A DNA stretch of 64,000 nucleotides from contig NW_017804009.1 in the NCBI RefSeq assembly GCF_001625305.1, positions 1 to 64,000 of the forward strand. The letters are read 5' to 3'. Positions 21,553-32,940 of this stretch are shown here, one piece after another. The stretch comes from Branchiostoma belcheri (Eukaryota; Chordata; Leptocardii; Amphioxiformes; Branchiostomatidae). The position numbers were made by a program, and so were the translations under genes. A model generated the notes under the pieces. That model saw only the letters and a program-made list of their open reading frames with translations. It was not told the origin of the DNA and did no database searches. How positions within the stretch are numbered: position 1 is the first letter of the stretch; every line of letters begins with the position of its first letter.

Positions 21553-21897
21553 GGCCACACCAATTTAATTTGTTGTTTCTCAGATTTTTTCAGAAAAAAT
21601 CAGGAGCGACAGGGCGAAAGAAAAACAAACAGACCAAGACACCCCATAAAAGCCGGAAATGTTACAATATGAGCCATGAAGTGAACATACCGGGCTGGTT
21701 CATGATTGAAACAATAGATTTTGGACTTTTAATGAAACAAAATTGCATTTAAAAACATTGAAAAAATTTAGAACTAGGAAGAAAAGGACTTTTTTTGGGC
21801 CAAAATATGTCTTTCATTGAGCATTTTGCAGTTAATTTAGAACCCCCCAAATTTTTTTTTGCAAATCAGAGAAGCAACAAATTAAATTGATGTGGCC
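21553..21897. mobile_element. Harbinger-like MITE (GGCCACACCAATTTAATTT ends)
   Basis: Terminal inverted repeats GGCCACACCAATTTAATTTG and CAAATTAAATTGATGTGGCC, flanked by a TTA target duplication on both sides (21550-21552 and 21898-21900). No ORF. The nearest end is 36 bp from the start codon of the LRR-Ig receptor, probably in its 5'-UTR intron. Confidence 0.9.
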
Positions 21898-22397
21898 TTA
21901 GCTAAGCTACGTTTTCTACATCACCTCTTAGGACTCTATTAGAAGCTGTGGTTAGGTGAAGTTATGCCATAGAAAGAGAATTAAATTTTTTTGATAGAGA
22001 ATTTCCGGCGAGTAGAAAAATGCAACCTACATATTAGCATATACGTGTATAAATAACAACCAGATTGATCAAAAGCCAGTCTTTGCTGCTGTGACAGAAT
22101 AATAATTTTTCATTATTGACCAACAATGTGACGGGTACCACCCAAGCTCCACTCATAGGCAGATTTTTAAAAGATTTTAGGAGTTAAAAAAAAAAGATTT
22201 TTAGGAGAAATTGATTTCGAGCGGGGAGACAGACGCTTATAATCTTGGCAACAATGTTTTGGATGTATCATGTAACGATATACGGGCGACCAGCCTAATT
22301 GAATATTCATGAGTTGGCTCCGGGGGCCTCTTGTTTTGACCTGATGAATATTCATGCGATCACGCGCTGTTTGCATGATCACCATGGCAATGTTTCC

Positions 22398-23288
22398 TAC
22401 CGTGGCCGACAAGAACAAAATTTTACACCGCAACTTTTGGTGTTATACACCGCAACTTTTGGTGTTTTACACTGCAACTTTTGGTGTTTTACACTGCAAC
22501 TTTGGGTGTTTTACACTGCAACTTTTGCTGTGTTTTACACTGCAACTTTTGCTGTGTTTTACACTGCAACTTTTGGTGTTTTGCACTGCAACTTTTGCTG
22601 TGTTTTACACTGCAACTTTTGCTGTGTTTTACACTGCAACTTTTGCTGTGTGGAAAACTTACACCCCTCCCCTTTTATAATGGACGGTCCCCCTGTCAGG
22701 TCAAAGGTGACAACGATGGCATGCAAACTACGTCGACTGAGTTATCCTTTTCGTGCATAAGTTTTTTAGAGGAAAAGCTTGGCTACGTTGTGACGTTAGT
22801 TTTTTTCTAAAGGTTTTTCTAGCTTTGGCCTATAGACCGGGATAAATTTTAAAATGTTTCGACCAGGTCCAGTGATTACAAATTATGTTGCTTTTTGCTG
22901 CCATGCGTCACAACAAATTTATCAAGGACGTCAGATATCCAGCTCCAGACATCAACAGCAATGACATAAATTTTCTGCAGGTTAGTTCATTATTATTGGG
23001 TATGGACATCGTTTTTCTTCATTTTAATGTCCCTAGACGTCAGCTTGTGACTTGACGCCGCCATCTTTGTCAGCTTTGACCTGACAGGGGGACCGTCCAT
23101 TATAAAAGGGGAGGGGTGTAAGTTTTCCACACAGCAAAAGTTGCAGTATAAAACACAGCAAAAGTTGCAGTGTAAAACACCAAAAGTTGCAGTGTAAAAC
23201 ACCCAAAGTTGCAGTGTAAAACACCCAAAGTTGCAGTGTAAAACACCAAAAGTTGCGGTGTAAAATTTTGTACTTGTCGGCCACGGTA
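22398..23288. mobile_element. Foldback-like element with minisatellite arms
   Basis: Two arms of about 290 and 210 bp are inverted copies. Each begins TACCGTGGCCGACAAG, then TTTTACACCGCAAC, then a run of about 20-27-bp units of the form ACACTGCAACTTTTG(G/C)TGT, and ends inward with TTACACCCCTCCCCTTTTAT, ATGGACGGTCCCCCTGTCAGG. The left arm has about nine units and the right about six. The central 400 bp has no coding sequence. A 6-bp duplication GTTTCC flanks the element (22392-22397 and 23289-23294). Long terminal inverted repeats made of tandem units are the hallmark of Foldback (FB) elements. Long ORFs across the arms are translations of the repeat. Confidence 0.88.
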
Positions 23289-23452
23289 GTTTCCTTTCGA
23301 ACCTGTTCAATATTCATGAGCCTGCGTTTTCGCACGTGGCCAGCCTGGCTGACATCAGAAGCAGCAGGGCGGAGCGTTAGAGTGGGAGCCGATCGATAAG
23401 TCACCCACAAACTTTTCCGCTTACGGAAATTTTTCCGGTAAGTCTGCTTCTC

Positions 23453-24065
23453 ATGGCTTCTTCTTCTGGGGCTTCGGCCCATGATACTATAATCATAGCC
23501 GGTCACTCCTTTGTCGCACGTTTGGAGAGATTTGTGCGAGGCCAATCTAGTTCTCAACAGGGGAGGGCAGTCGCCCCGGATTTTTGGTTAGATCATTCTA
23601 TCCGCTATGATGGTATCCCTGGATGCCACATCAATACCTTTCGTTCAAGGGTGTTACCACGAATTCAGTCTATTAGACCTTCGGTTGTGTACATAGAGCT
23701 CGGACATAACGATCTTGTGTCCTCCCCACAACCCCCCGAACAAGTGGCCGAGAGGCTATGGGAGCTAGCTGGCGAGGTTGCCGCGCTCCAATCCGTCAAA
23801 AGGGTCATCCTAGGCTTACCCATTTGGCGTGTGTCTTTGCCGCCTAACAGGCCCCATTTTTAATGATGAAATTCGTGTGTTTTCTGAACATCTGAAGAAC
23901 CTCTGTGGGTCAACGCCCCAGATTACTACTTGGCGGCATGACCGCCTGTTTCGTAACGTTAAGGAGTATTTTGCAGCTGACGGTCTGCACCTGAGCCCTC
24001 ATGGACTCTTCCTCTATTACAAGAGTATCAGAGGTGCGTTAATCGCTGCCCTAAAATCAACCTGA
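23453..24065 (+). pseudogene. SGNH/GDSL-type hydrolase, single frameshift
   Basis: The frame from ATG 23453 carries the nucleophile block IIIAGHSFVARL and the ELGHND block, then stops at 23863. The downstream frame continues seamlessly with PIFNDEIRVFSEHL and ends with the DGLHLSPHG block (Asp and His) and a stop at 24065. The break is one base in the CCCCATTTTT homopolymer near 23856. All catalytic residues of the fold (Ser, Gly/Asn, Asp-x-x-His) are therefore present but in two frames. Intact length would be about 203 aa. Stand-alone SGNH domains of this kind are often carried by Ngaro/DIRS-like or CR1 retroelements in marine animals, and no other gene of such an element is visible here. 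The frameshift may be a sequencing error in the homopolymer. Confidence 0.75.
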
Positions 24066-25099
24066 ATCGTCAAATATTTTTCCACAAACTTCCGTTAGGA
24101 TTACGGTCGAAACGTTCTCACACTAGGCCCGGCTTTGGAAATTCGTAGAAGGGCGGGATACCTCCCTGGGTCCTCAAACATAGTTCAGAACAGCTCATAG
24201 CGTCAAACGTCTCTCATTAATTGGATTTCCTTTCATGAAAAACTTATTCTAACAACGATAGACTCTTTTCCGCACATGGCAACCATTAGAGCCCCCGTCG
24301 CATGTCGCTGTGTTTTGGCGCCTCCTATATAAGACCATCTGCTTGCTGGCCCGCACTTGGCGGGTTTTTGGTGGCTAAAATTGTACAAAATTGCCTTTCT
24401 AGAAAGTTATCCGCCCCATGTACTTCGTATATATTATATGCAAAACCTGAAATTGACAGCGCTGAACTCTGAAAAGATTTGCGCTGCGACACCATTTGTT
24501 TACTTTATATATGCTTACAGGAACTCTGAGTTTTCCCGCTCTGTTCATCTAGGAATATGATTGTATTCTGATGGTTTGTGATTAAAACATATGTTCCGCC
24601 AAAATGCATGATTATTGGTCTTCTGTTTTTGTCAGGTCTTAAAGTCTGGTTTCGAAGCGAGAAAAGACTTTGCCGCAGGGCAAAAAAAGTTGTCTAATTT
24701 ACATGTGATGTACTCACCGTTCATCCCTAGACTACTTTCTCACTACTTTCCCTAGCTTTAATGTTAGTCTGAAAAGCGTTTTATTTTTACATTATATCTT
24801 TCTGGTAGCCATTACCGATATGCGCACCATCTTAAAAATTTCTTATTATTACCAACTACGGCAACCAGGGAAAATGCAACTTATTCACGTAACCAACCAC
24901 TACCCAGGTTACAAGCGAGTTTTAGTGGTTTTCTACGATTTGATCTAAAACTTTAAACACATGTTATATCAAATCAATATCAAATGTAATGATAAATATA
25001 GGTCAGCTAACCTGATTTTTTTTTACAAATCTTACTTTCCAAAATGTTTAGTTGCTTCTTTCGGACGGCTGAAAATGGCCCACGTCTGGTCAGGTCTGG
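24066..25099. other. Intergenic, no gene seen
   Basis: AT-rich; short frames only. No hairpin, repeat array or RNA gene recognised. Confidence 0.4.
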
Positions 25100-25470
25100 T
25101 CTCGGTTCAGGGCAGACCGCTCTCGCCGCTTGTGTAGCTTGTAATTTGACGGGAGAATAACGCCTTGTTTGAAAGACAGAGAAAATATTTTTGCCAGGAT
25201 ATAGTGGACAAAGTTGCACTCGCTAAGTCGGCTGCTGTATTAAACAAGAACAGTTTACGCTTAAGCAAAAGATCAGCGAAAAACAACAAAAGGCTGTTCT
25301 TCTACAGCAACAGGGTCGTAACATGGTGGAACAGTCTACCCGAGGATGTGGTAACAGATCCAAGTGTGAACAGTTTTAAAAACAGACCGGACAAACACAT
25401 GAGAAGCCATCCGGTAGTGTACAATCCCCGGGCACTAGACAACCCGCACAAGATGACCATGTCTACGTAA
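25100..25470 (+). pseudogene. LINE reverse-transcriptase C-terminal fragment
   Basis: The plus-strand frame includes LRLSKRSAKNNKRLFFYSNR, then VVTWWNSLPEDVVTDPSVNSF and a KNRPDKHM end. The FF..RVV..WNSLP..VV..PSV..FKNR.D order is the C-terminal signature of CR1-like polymerases. No upstream polymerase domain is present, so this is a 5'-truncated dead insertion. Confidence 0.75.
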
Positions 25471-26196
25471 GAAGCTACAAGGAGCGGCTCACAGTGGAAG
25501 AGAACTTCCTACCGGTACGAAAGTCTACTCCACTCTACTCTACTCTGTACATACGTACATACGTACACGAGACTATATGTCACCACTGCGTTTCACCACT
25601 GCGTCTTCACCTGCACTAGTAGGTGAAGGTAAAAGAAATGTATTTATTGTGCTGGCCAGACTAGTTAACAATGAAAATACTTCGACGCCTTGCACACCAA
25701 AGGATGTTGAAATCCGGCTTTATGCCCCTGAAAACCCAGTCTTTTCCCTCCTTTATTCTCTGCTGTATAGATGTTTACCTTTCAGCAAGTAAGACAAATT
25801 GAAACTTTGCTGTCGTATGAAAATTTCTATCTCGCTCATGATGTGCAGACAATCAGAAGTATTCTTCCGAATAGATTTATTCTGAGGCTTTTTGAGTAAA
25901 GTCCTGTAAGATACGGCATGATTCCTGCCAAATACCCACATGGCCTTTCTTGTGTTTGTTTGCTGTGTTTGTACATGTTTCACCCTGAGACTGTTGACAT
26001 ACCTTGACATTACTACAGAAATGTTTAGGAAACATGGTCATATGTAATCTTCTTAGTAATCAGCAGGCGTCAACAGGCGTTGAGTGTTCCAGTTATGTGA
26101 ACACTTGAAGTGTCAGGAAAGAAGGTCATCAACTAGCAAGTCCACGCACGGATCTGTATAGTACTGACGCGTATCCACGACAGACTAGAGCAAATC

Positions 26197-26302
26197 TAGC
26201 CTGAGTGTCAGCCTTGTTAGCTTTCGTCCGCTCCCCAAGATCCGCTACCCGCCAACAATCTTGGGGAGCGGACGAAAGCTAACAAGGCTGACACTCAGGC
26301 TA
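26197..26302. mobile_element. Near-perfect hairpin element with 9-bp target duplication
   Basis: Arms of 45 bp (TAGCCTGAGTGTCAGCCTTG ... GCTCCCCAAGAT and its exact complement) around a 16-base loop. GAGCAAATC flanks it on both sides (26188-26196, 26303-26311). The long inverted repeat, absence of coding sequence and 9-bp duplication suggest a Mutator-like MITE. The exact arm match means a recent insertion. Confidence 0.88.
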
Positions 26303-26833
26303 GAGCAAATCAACTTCTAGATAAACAAAGTGTTTGTCCAGAACCGTGCGTCGGGTCGCGCACAGTTCTGGACACGCAAGGGCCTCGTCCCAAACCATGC
26401 CCGGGCACGGTCTGGGACACTCGGCGCGTGTCCCAAACCGGGTCTTAAGCTATCATTATCAATTTTTCAAGTTCACGGGCCACGTTTGGTTCAATTGCAG
26501 AATGTCTTTCAAAATACAAACAAGTAACCACGCCCTGCATGCTCTATCCGGTAGGTGTCGCTCTTATAGCTTATTTTCAAAATTGCCCTTAATCGACAGA
26601 AAACTGAATTTGTATATAGTCTGTATACATCCACGTCGTAAAATCTGTTCAATTGCATAAAAAAATGAGAAACGAATGTACAAACACGAATCGAATGCTA
26701 GCTTTCTTCTACCAAAAAATCGGCCGCTAAATGGGGTGCTAATTTCTGGTTGGTCGTGGCTGGGGATTGAGCACAGTTCTGGACACGCGGAGGCCATGTC
26801 CCAGACCGTGCCTGGTCCCCCCAATCACTATGA

Positions 26834-27135
26834 TTGACAGAACTTCCGGGCACGGTTTGGGACAGTCAGGCTGTGTCCCGTTCTGTGCCCGCTCAGGCAC
26901 GGTTTGGGACAGGCACGGTTTGGGACAGTCAGGCTGTGTCCCGTTCTGTGCCCGCTCAGGCACGGTTTGGGACAGTCAGGCTGTGTCCCGTTCTGTGCCC
27001 GCTCAGGGACGGTTTGGGACAGGCACGGTTTGGAACAGTCAGGCTGTGTCCCGTTCTGTGCCCGCTCAGGCACGGTTTGGGACAGTCAGGCTGTGTCCCG
27101 TTCTGTGCCCGCTCAGGCACGGTTTGGGACACAGC
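26834..27135. repeat. GC-rich minisatellite, about 47-bp unit
   Basis: At least five units built from GCACGGTTTGGGACAGTCAG, GCTGTGTCCCGTTCTGTGCC and CGCTCAGG, with extra half-units (CACGGTTTGGGACAGG). Each unit is nearly self-complementary (CACGGTTTGGGACA against TGTCCCGTTCTGTG). Related words occur singly at about 26330-26440 and 26769-26820 on both sides. ORFs here are artefacts of the repeat. Confidence 0.9.
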
Positions 27136-27690
27136 ACACGTTGTATAGATAACACTACTTTATACTGTTGCCTACTGCGGGTTGAAGAATCAGGATAATG
27201 ATATCAGTGACATTCTCGGCGTGCGTCATATACTTGTGCTCAAATTAAGCAGTAGGAATAATATTCAAATCAGTAAATACCGAGTCCTTCCCCAACCCAG
27301 AGTCCCAGAGGAGGTCATTTCGGATACTACAGAAGGATTGGACCAGACTTTAACTTCTCTTGGGACATCGGACGACCTGGACAGTATGCAGATAGATGGC
27401 TAGTAAATCGCTGACGCAGGGGTACCTGTACGGATAGCTAGGAATCGACTTTTACATATAACGAAGGATGGAAAGGGCCACAACTCAACCTGTGCCAGGC
27501 TCATCCGCCCCCCTCAAAACTCGTAGTTTCTCAACAATAAAAACAAAGTCTTACGCCAACATTTAGATCTATGAAAATCTAAAAGCACGCAGTGTGGAAA
27601 GTTTAAAGAAAATGTCACTCTTCTGCCCAAATGTAGCGCACCGAGAACCCCCGCCCTTCCCAGACGCCCCCGCGCGGTACAAAAGGTGAG
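27136..27690. other. Flank between minisatellite and NTase-TPR gene
   Basis: A short plus-strand frame at 27182-27403 ends in a strongly acidic tail (TSLGTSDDLDSMQIDG). It could be a terminal exon but has no partner exon or domain, so it is not called. The 27650-27690 stretch is GC-rich with GGTACAAAAGG and may be the promoter of the following gene. Confidence 0.3.
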
Positions 27691-27699
27691 GCCTCACCT

Positions 27700-27853
27700 G
27701 GGGACTTCCTCTTCTGCATGTGCGAGAGGCGAGCTGAGAGCGGCAGTCTTACCACCAGCCTGAATGTGAAGCTTGCGTTTTCACGGACACAGCCTCTGTG
27801 CGCTAAACTCTTAGCAGTGACGAGGATAACGCAGCACTGACAAGACTAAACAG
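27700..27853 (+). other. Probable non-coding first exon of the NTase-TPR gene
   Basis: Ends in AAACAG|GTGAGTACGG, a consensus donor. It would splice to TTTTCAG|ACATC at 28692, 48 bp before the ATG at 28740. Start position is approximate. Confidence 0.4.
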
Positions 27854-28739
27854 GTGAGTACGGCTTTCCATATACTCAATCCCATTCAGCAAGACGTTAA
27901 CCTTACCGTCAAGAAGAACTGTTGCCCAATGGCTACCTCAAACTTAACATTACGTGGCATTAATTCAAGGGCAGTCTTAAGATGCAAATAGGTAAAAAAT
28001 TCTTGGTTGAGGAAGCCATAGTCGCTGGGACAAAGAAAACACGATGAAATAACGGAAAGTTCGATAACCTACACCGAGGGATCATTTGAATTGATTTTTT
28101 TTAATGAATTGATTGATATTCTAAAATCAATTTAACCAAGTTAAAAGGACTTTATCGTCTCGTATTCTATGAAAGATGTACAAATAGCAGCCTATAGCTA
28201 ACACTGTGACGGTAAAATATTGTTAGACGGTAGACATGAATTGAAATCAAAATTCGGCATCAGATTTTGCTTGAAGAATTTTGTTTAGAGTCTTCAACAA
28301 CACAGCGTTGGAAACTGCTGGAAAGCCCCGGGTATTTATAGCCAGTTGTTTACACCAAAATACACTGTACCACAAGTTGTTTAATGATGACGTGTGTTCC
28401 CGCAGGTATAAACAAGGATGTCAGGGGGCCATGAGTCACGGGGGATTTTCGTTGCTAAGGTCTAACAAACGTTCCCAAAGTTTCATTGCACAGCAGTGGG
28501 ACCACTGGGCAACAAACCCAGGCGACTTTTTACGGAATATTTTATACACGGGGGCGCGGCTGTAAACTGTGTTCTACACCTGTTACAATCGAAAGTGGAA
28601 CTAGAGACAGACTTTACTAGATTACGTCACCACACCTGGTGTTCCGCTGCCGACACTACCGCTTTACGTGGCAACTGAAAGTCGTTTTCAGACATCATTG
28701 GTGACTTGTGCCTTCTGTACCATTACCCGACCGATCACC

Positions 28740-31700
28740 ATGTCGAACATACTGCGTGTTGCGGGGACCCTTCTCCCTGCAGACGTGCAATGCCGGAGGT
28801 TTGTGACGGCTAACAGGTATGACCTGGCCGAGACGGGGTACGGCCGCGCCCTTCTGGCCGCCTTGTCTGATATGGACAGGCTGCAGGAAGTGGAGGTACT
28901 GAAGAGCCTGGGAGACTTGAACGTGGAGAAAGGAAGACTCCACAAGACCGAAGTTTCACAGAACTTGGAGCGGGGCCTGAACCTGTACAGGGCCGCGCTG
29001 CTCCGGTGTGAGGACCCGGGGGAAGGAGAATCTCTCCAACATAGAGTCAAACTCGCCGAGAAACCCAGGCAGAAAACGCCCATAGCTGGATCAACAAGGA
29101 ACACAAGCATTCATTCCGTTCTCGGGGTGGCAGAAGTCTTTCAAGACTTGGATAAGACATTGGCTAGAGGTGGCAATACTGACTCCATCTTAGAGGGCTA
29201 CTCGAAGGTTCTTGTAGAAGGAATAGTGGAGGGGAACAACCTGTTAAAAGTTGAGGCTATGAAAAGTCTCGGAGACGTGAACCTTGAGAGAGGAAGAGAA
29301 TTAAAGGAGCCCAGACACTTGACCAAGGCTACAGCCCTGTACAGCACAGCCCTGGAGCGATGTGACGATCCACATGGGAAAACCGTCCTCACACATCGCT
29401 TACTGCACGCAGCGAAAGTCAGAAAGGAAATACGGGAAGTAAGGAGACGGGTAAGTGTTTCGCTTCCTAAAATAACATTTTTGGCTTTGGTATCGTTTCA
29501 AACATGCCTCACAACTGTAAGTGAATCGCAAACTTAACATTGTTTAAAGCATAGATATAATTAGTAGTGATTGGTTTGTTGTCAAAACACAGTAGATCGG
29601 CCATGCAGCCACAGCTGACCAACATAATTATTATAACAATATGTTACAACAATATATAAACAACAACCATATACCTGAGTGACTGCCGTTCACTTGTGAA
29701 TGAGTACATAATGCAGTAGTGGATATACAGTGTTTGTTGTATGCTTATTAACGGTCTGGGTTCCTGCAGACAGGAGACCTGGACAGGACAGAACAACACT
29801 TTGCAGCTGCGCTTAGGGCCGTCCATGTGAAACGTACGTACCTAAAGACGTCCACAATGAGAAGAAATAAGTACATATCTGTAACACACATTCAAATCTG
29901 ATTGAAGTATGGAATTGCATCTTAGTGTGGTGTCTTGCTATTAAGATATGATTCATATAGCCTAATCAGATATCACAATGTACCACAGACAACATATCAC
30001 AAACGCACCTTCTGCACGTTATGATGAAATATGCAAGATAAATAGATTCTTGACGGTGCTAACATAGTACACAAGCTACCAGTTTGAAGAGTTTTCATTT
30101 CTGTTTGTGTTTTTTATATTGCTGGATTATATAAAATAATGCTTTATAACCGGAAACTGTTGTTTTGTTCAGATCCAACAACAGATCAATACAGAAAAGA
30201 GGTAACGCCCCTGTACGGGCTAAGCCAGGTCTACATGGAAATAGGAATGCAGTCGAAAGACGGAAGTGACTTCACTAAGGCCGCAGCACTCAGTAATGCC
30301 GCACTGGTCAGAGCAAAGGCAAAAGACAGAGGGGCCATCAGACAATCCATTCTACAAGTTAGTCAGTTATTTCTTAAGCACGTGCTGGGGATCAAACATG
30401 TCGTGGATATCAATGACACAGAGAAACACAAATCAATACTGAAGAAAAACCGAGAGGATGTAGAAGAAGAGATGAAAAGAATCGAACAAGAGATCGATCC
30501 ATATAGTCTCGATGACGATGATCCAGAGATAAGAGAAGTGGAGAAGCAGAGAGCGGAAGCAATCTTTAAATTGTTCCAAACAATCAGTCGACAGAGAAAA
30601 ACGTTCATAGCTGGTCTTGTAGATGAATGTATGGAAGTAATGGGCCCCCCTCCCTGTAAGTACGCCATGATAGGCCTGGGTTCACAGGCCACAGGGTTAG
30701 TAACCCCGTTCTCTGATATAGAGTTCGCCATCCTGATAGAGGAGGAAACAGGGAGTAACGTCGCGTATTTCCGCAACCTTACTCATTACCTGCATCTGAA
30801 AGTCATCAACCTGGGAGAAACCATTCTTCCAGCCATGGCGATCAAGTCCCTCAATGATTTTTCTCAAGACCCACCGAACAACTGGTTCTACGACTCTGTA
30901 ACTCCGCGCGGGTTCGCGTTCGACGGATCCATGCCGCATGCATGCAAGACTCCACTGGGCAGGGGTGTAACAGCTGAACTTATCCACACACCAAGTGAGA
31001 TGACAAGCATCTTGACAAAAGATCTGCAGCTGTATTTAAAGGAAGGCTATCATCTCGCCAGCGTATTGGAGAATGTGTGTTTGATCACAGGAGAGCAGGA
31101 CATTGTCGATGAGTACTCCGCTTTGTGGACTGAGCAACTCCAGCGTAGTAAAGGGGCAATATCTGTGTCACAGGGAAAGGACATAGTGAAAGAAGGTACC
31201 CAAACATTTACACTCGAACCTCCGACATCTAATCTGCTCGATGTGAAGAAAGAAATCTACCGATTTTCGACCCTTGCAGTGTCGTGTTGGGCACTACTCC
31301 GTGGCATACAACCCACCACAATGTGGGAGACTATTCAGAAGATGACCATGAACGGAGTCATCAACAGTGAGAACGCGCATCACTTGAAAGTGCTGGTCAG
31401 CATCTCGGCAGAACTGAGGCTGCGGACATACATGAACAACCGTGGGCAGGTGGAGAACATGTCAGCCTTATCGTCCATGTCTGATAATACTGATCTGGGG
31501 GAGGAGAAGTTGAGGAAAGTGTTTTACTTCTCGAATACAAAACAGTTGATGAGGTACCATTACACAGCAACACCGTTAAAGGCATTTATTCCACAACTTA
31601 TTAACGCCCACCCATCGCCGGTGGAAGCGCCTGTTCTGTTTGACAACTCACCAAATTTACAAGCAGATGTACATTTAAGTCTGTGTGAATACAAAAAGGC

Positions 31701-32601
31701 AAAATCATGCATGGAACCGGTACTACAGGGCGATGTCACTGTACATCCTGACATCGCCAATTCACTCCACTTCTTGGCAAGGGCCTTGACTGACCTCGGT
31801 GATCACAGAAAGGCTGTCAGCTATTATGAACAGTCACTACAGATGAGGCGGAAAATCCACGGTGAGGATACTGAACATCCTGACATCGCCAAGGCATTAA
31901 ACTACGTGGGCCGCGCCTGGGGTAACCTTGGTGATCACAGAAAGGCCGCCAGCTATAAAGAAAAGTCACTACAGATGATGCGGAAAATCTATGGTGGGAA
32001 CATTGCACACCATGGCATCTCTATGTCGCTTAACAACTTGGGTGCCACCTTTAGTAAACTTCGTAATCACAGAAAGGCCGTCGGCTATTATGAACAGGCA
32101 CTACAGATGGAGCGGAGTATCCATGTTAAGGACACTGACCATACTGACATCACCATTGCACTTAACAACTTGGGTGGCGCCTGGAGGGACCTTGGTGATT
32201 ACAGAAAGGCCATCAGCTATTATGAACAGTCACTGCAGATGATGCGGCGTATCTATGGTGAGGACACTGCTCATCCTGACATTTCCAAATTACTTCACAA
32301 CTTGGGTCTTGCCTGGAGTAGCCTTGGTAACAACAGAAAGGCCGCCAGCTATGATGAACAGGCACTACAGATGATGCGGCGTATCTATGGTGAGGACACT
32401 GCACATCCTGACATCGCCAGGGCACTCCATAACTTGGGTATCAAGTTATTCACTGATGATCACAGAAAGGCCATCAGCTGTTTTGAACAGGCACTCAAGA
32501 TGTGGCGGAGTATCCATGGTGATAATGATGAACATCCGGACGTTGCAATGACGCTGCAGGTTCTGAATTGCTATATAATGGTTCCCTTAGAAATTCCTTA
32601 A
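28740..32601 (+). CDS. GlnD/DUF294-like nucleotidyltransferase with C-terminal kinesin-light-chain-type TPRs
   Basis: Three coding exons, 28740-29450, 29770-29833 and 30173-32601, with matching phases give 1067 aa. The ATG at 28740 has context CACCATGT. The N-terminus (1-258) holds two or three helical repeats ([11 protein letters not shown]...[22 protein letters not shown]...[11 protein letters not shown]). A charged linker follows, then a nucleotidyltransferase core: G428-S429, then D440-I-E442 (GLGSQATGL...FSDIEF), as in GlnD/DUF294-type polymerase-beta-fold enzymes. From about residue 765 come six 42-44-residue TPRs ([40 protein letters not shown] pattern), and the last repeat is cut short by the stop. 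The substrate is unknown; nucleotide transfer to a protein or nucleotide is inferred from the fold only. Genes of this architecture occur in multicopy in amphioxus and cnidarians as far as I recall; no bacterial-type context is present. Confidence 0.88.
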
Positions 32602-32749
32602 TATATTCATAGAAAGCAAATCACGTGACATCGTTACCATGGAGACACTAAGGTTATAAATCCCGATCCCGATCGATGACACAGCTATATTTTGTGTAAA
32701 CAAGGATCCCTGATGCATAGACAGTACACTTAACTCACTGAGCTCAAAC

Positions 32750-32940
32750 AGATATCTTCCTGGTACGTTGGAATAACACTCAACATCTCAAAGACAAAAT
32801 GGATGTTAATGGGATCCACTTTATATGAAGACAAAATCCTCTCCCAACTTGGTAGTCAAAATTGATGACACTGCTCTTGAGAGAGTTACTTCCTATAAGC
32901 ATCTGGGAGTTTTACTTGACTCGAGCCTAAGCCTAACCAT
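32750..32940 (+). pseudogene. LINE reverse-transcriptase fragment
   Basis: Broken plus-strand frames read LNISKTKWMLMGST and, after a frameshift, IDDTALERVTSYKHLGVLLD, the 'LN..KTK.M..GS ... V..YKHLGV.LD' segment of non-LTR reverse transcriptases. Dead copy 150 bp downstream of the NTase-TPR gene. Confidence 0.75.

Noticed and set aside
22299..22810. Overlapping plus-strand ORFs of 108-153 codons rich in Phe, Leu, Cys and Thr
   Set aside because: All are translations of the tandem units in the foldback arm; the mirror-image frames appear on the other arm at 22993-23557.
26739..27198. ORFs in several frames and both strands with repeated PERAQNGTQPDC or VSRSVPAQARFGT
   Set aside because: Products of the 47-bp minisatellite, which is open in many frames; no promoter or domain.
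27182..27403. Plus-strand ORF ending in an acidic tail, possibly a last exon
   Set aside because: No upstream exon or family support; 73 codons alone do not justify a gene call.
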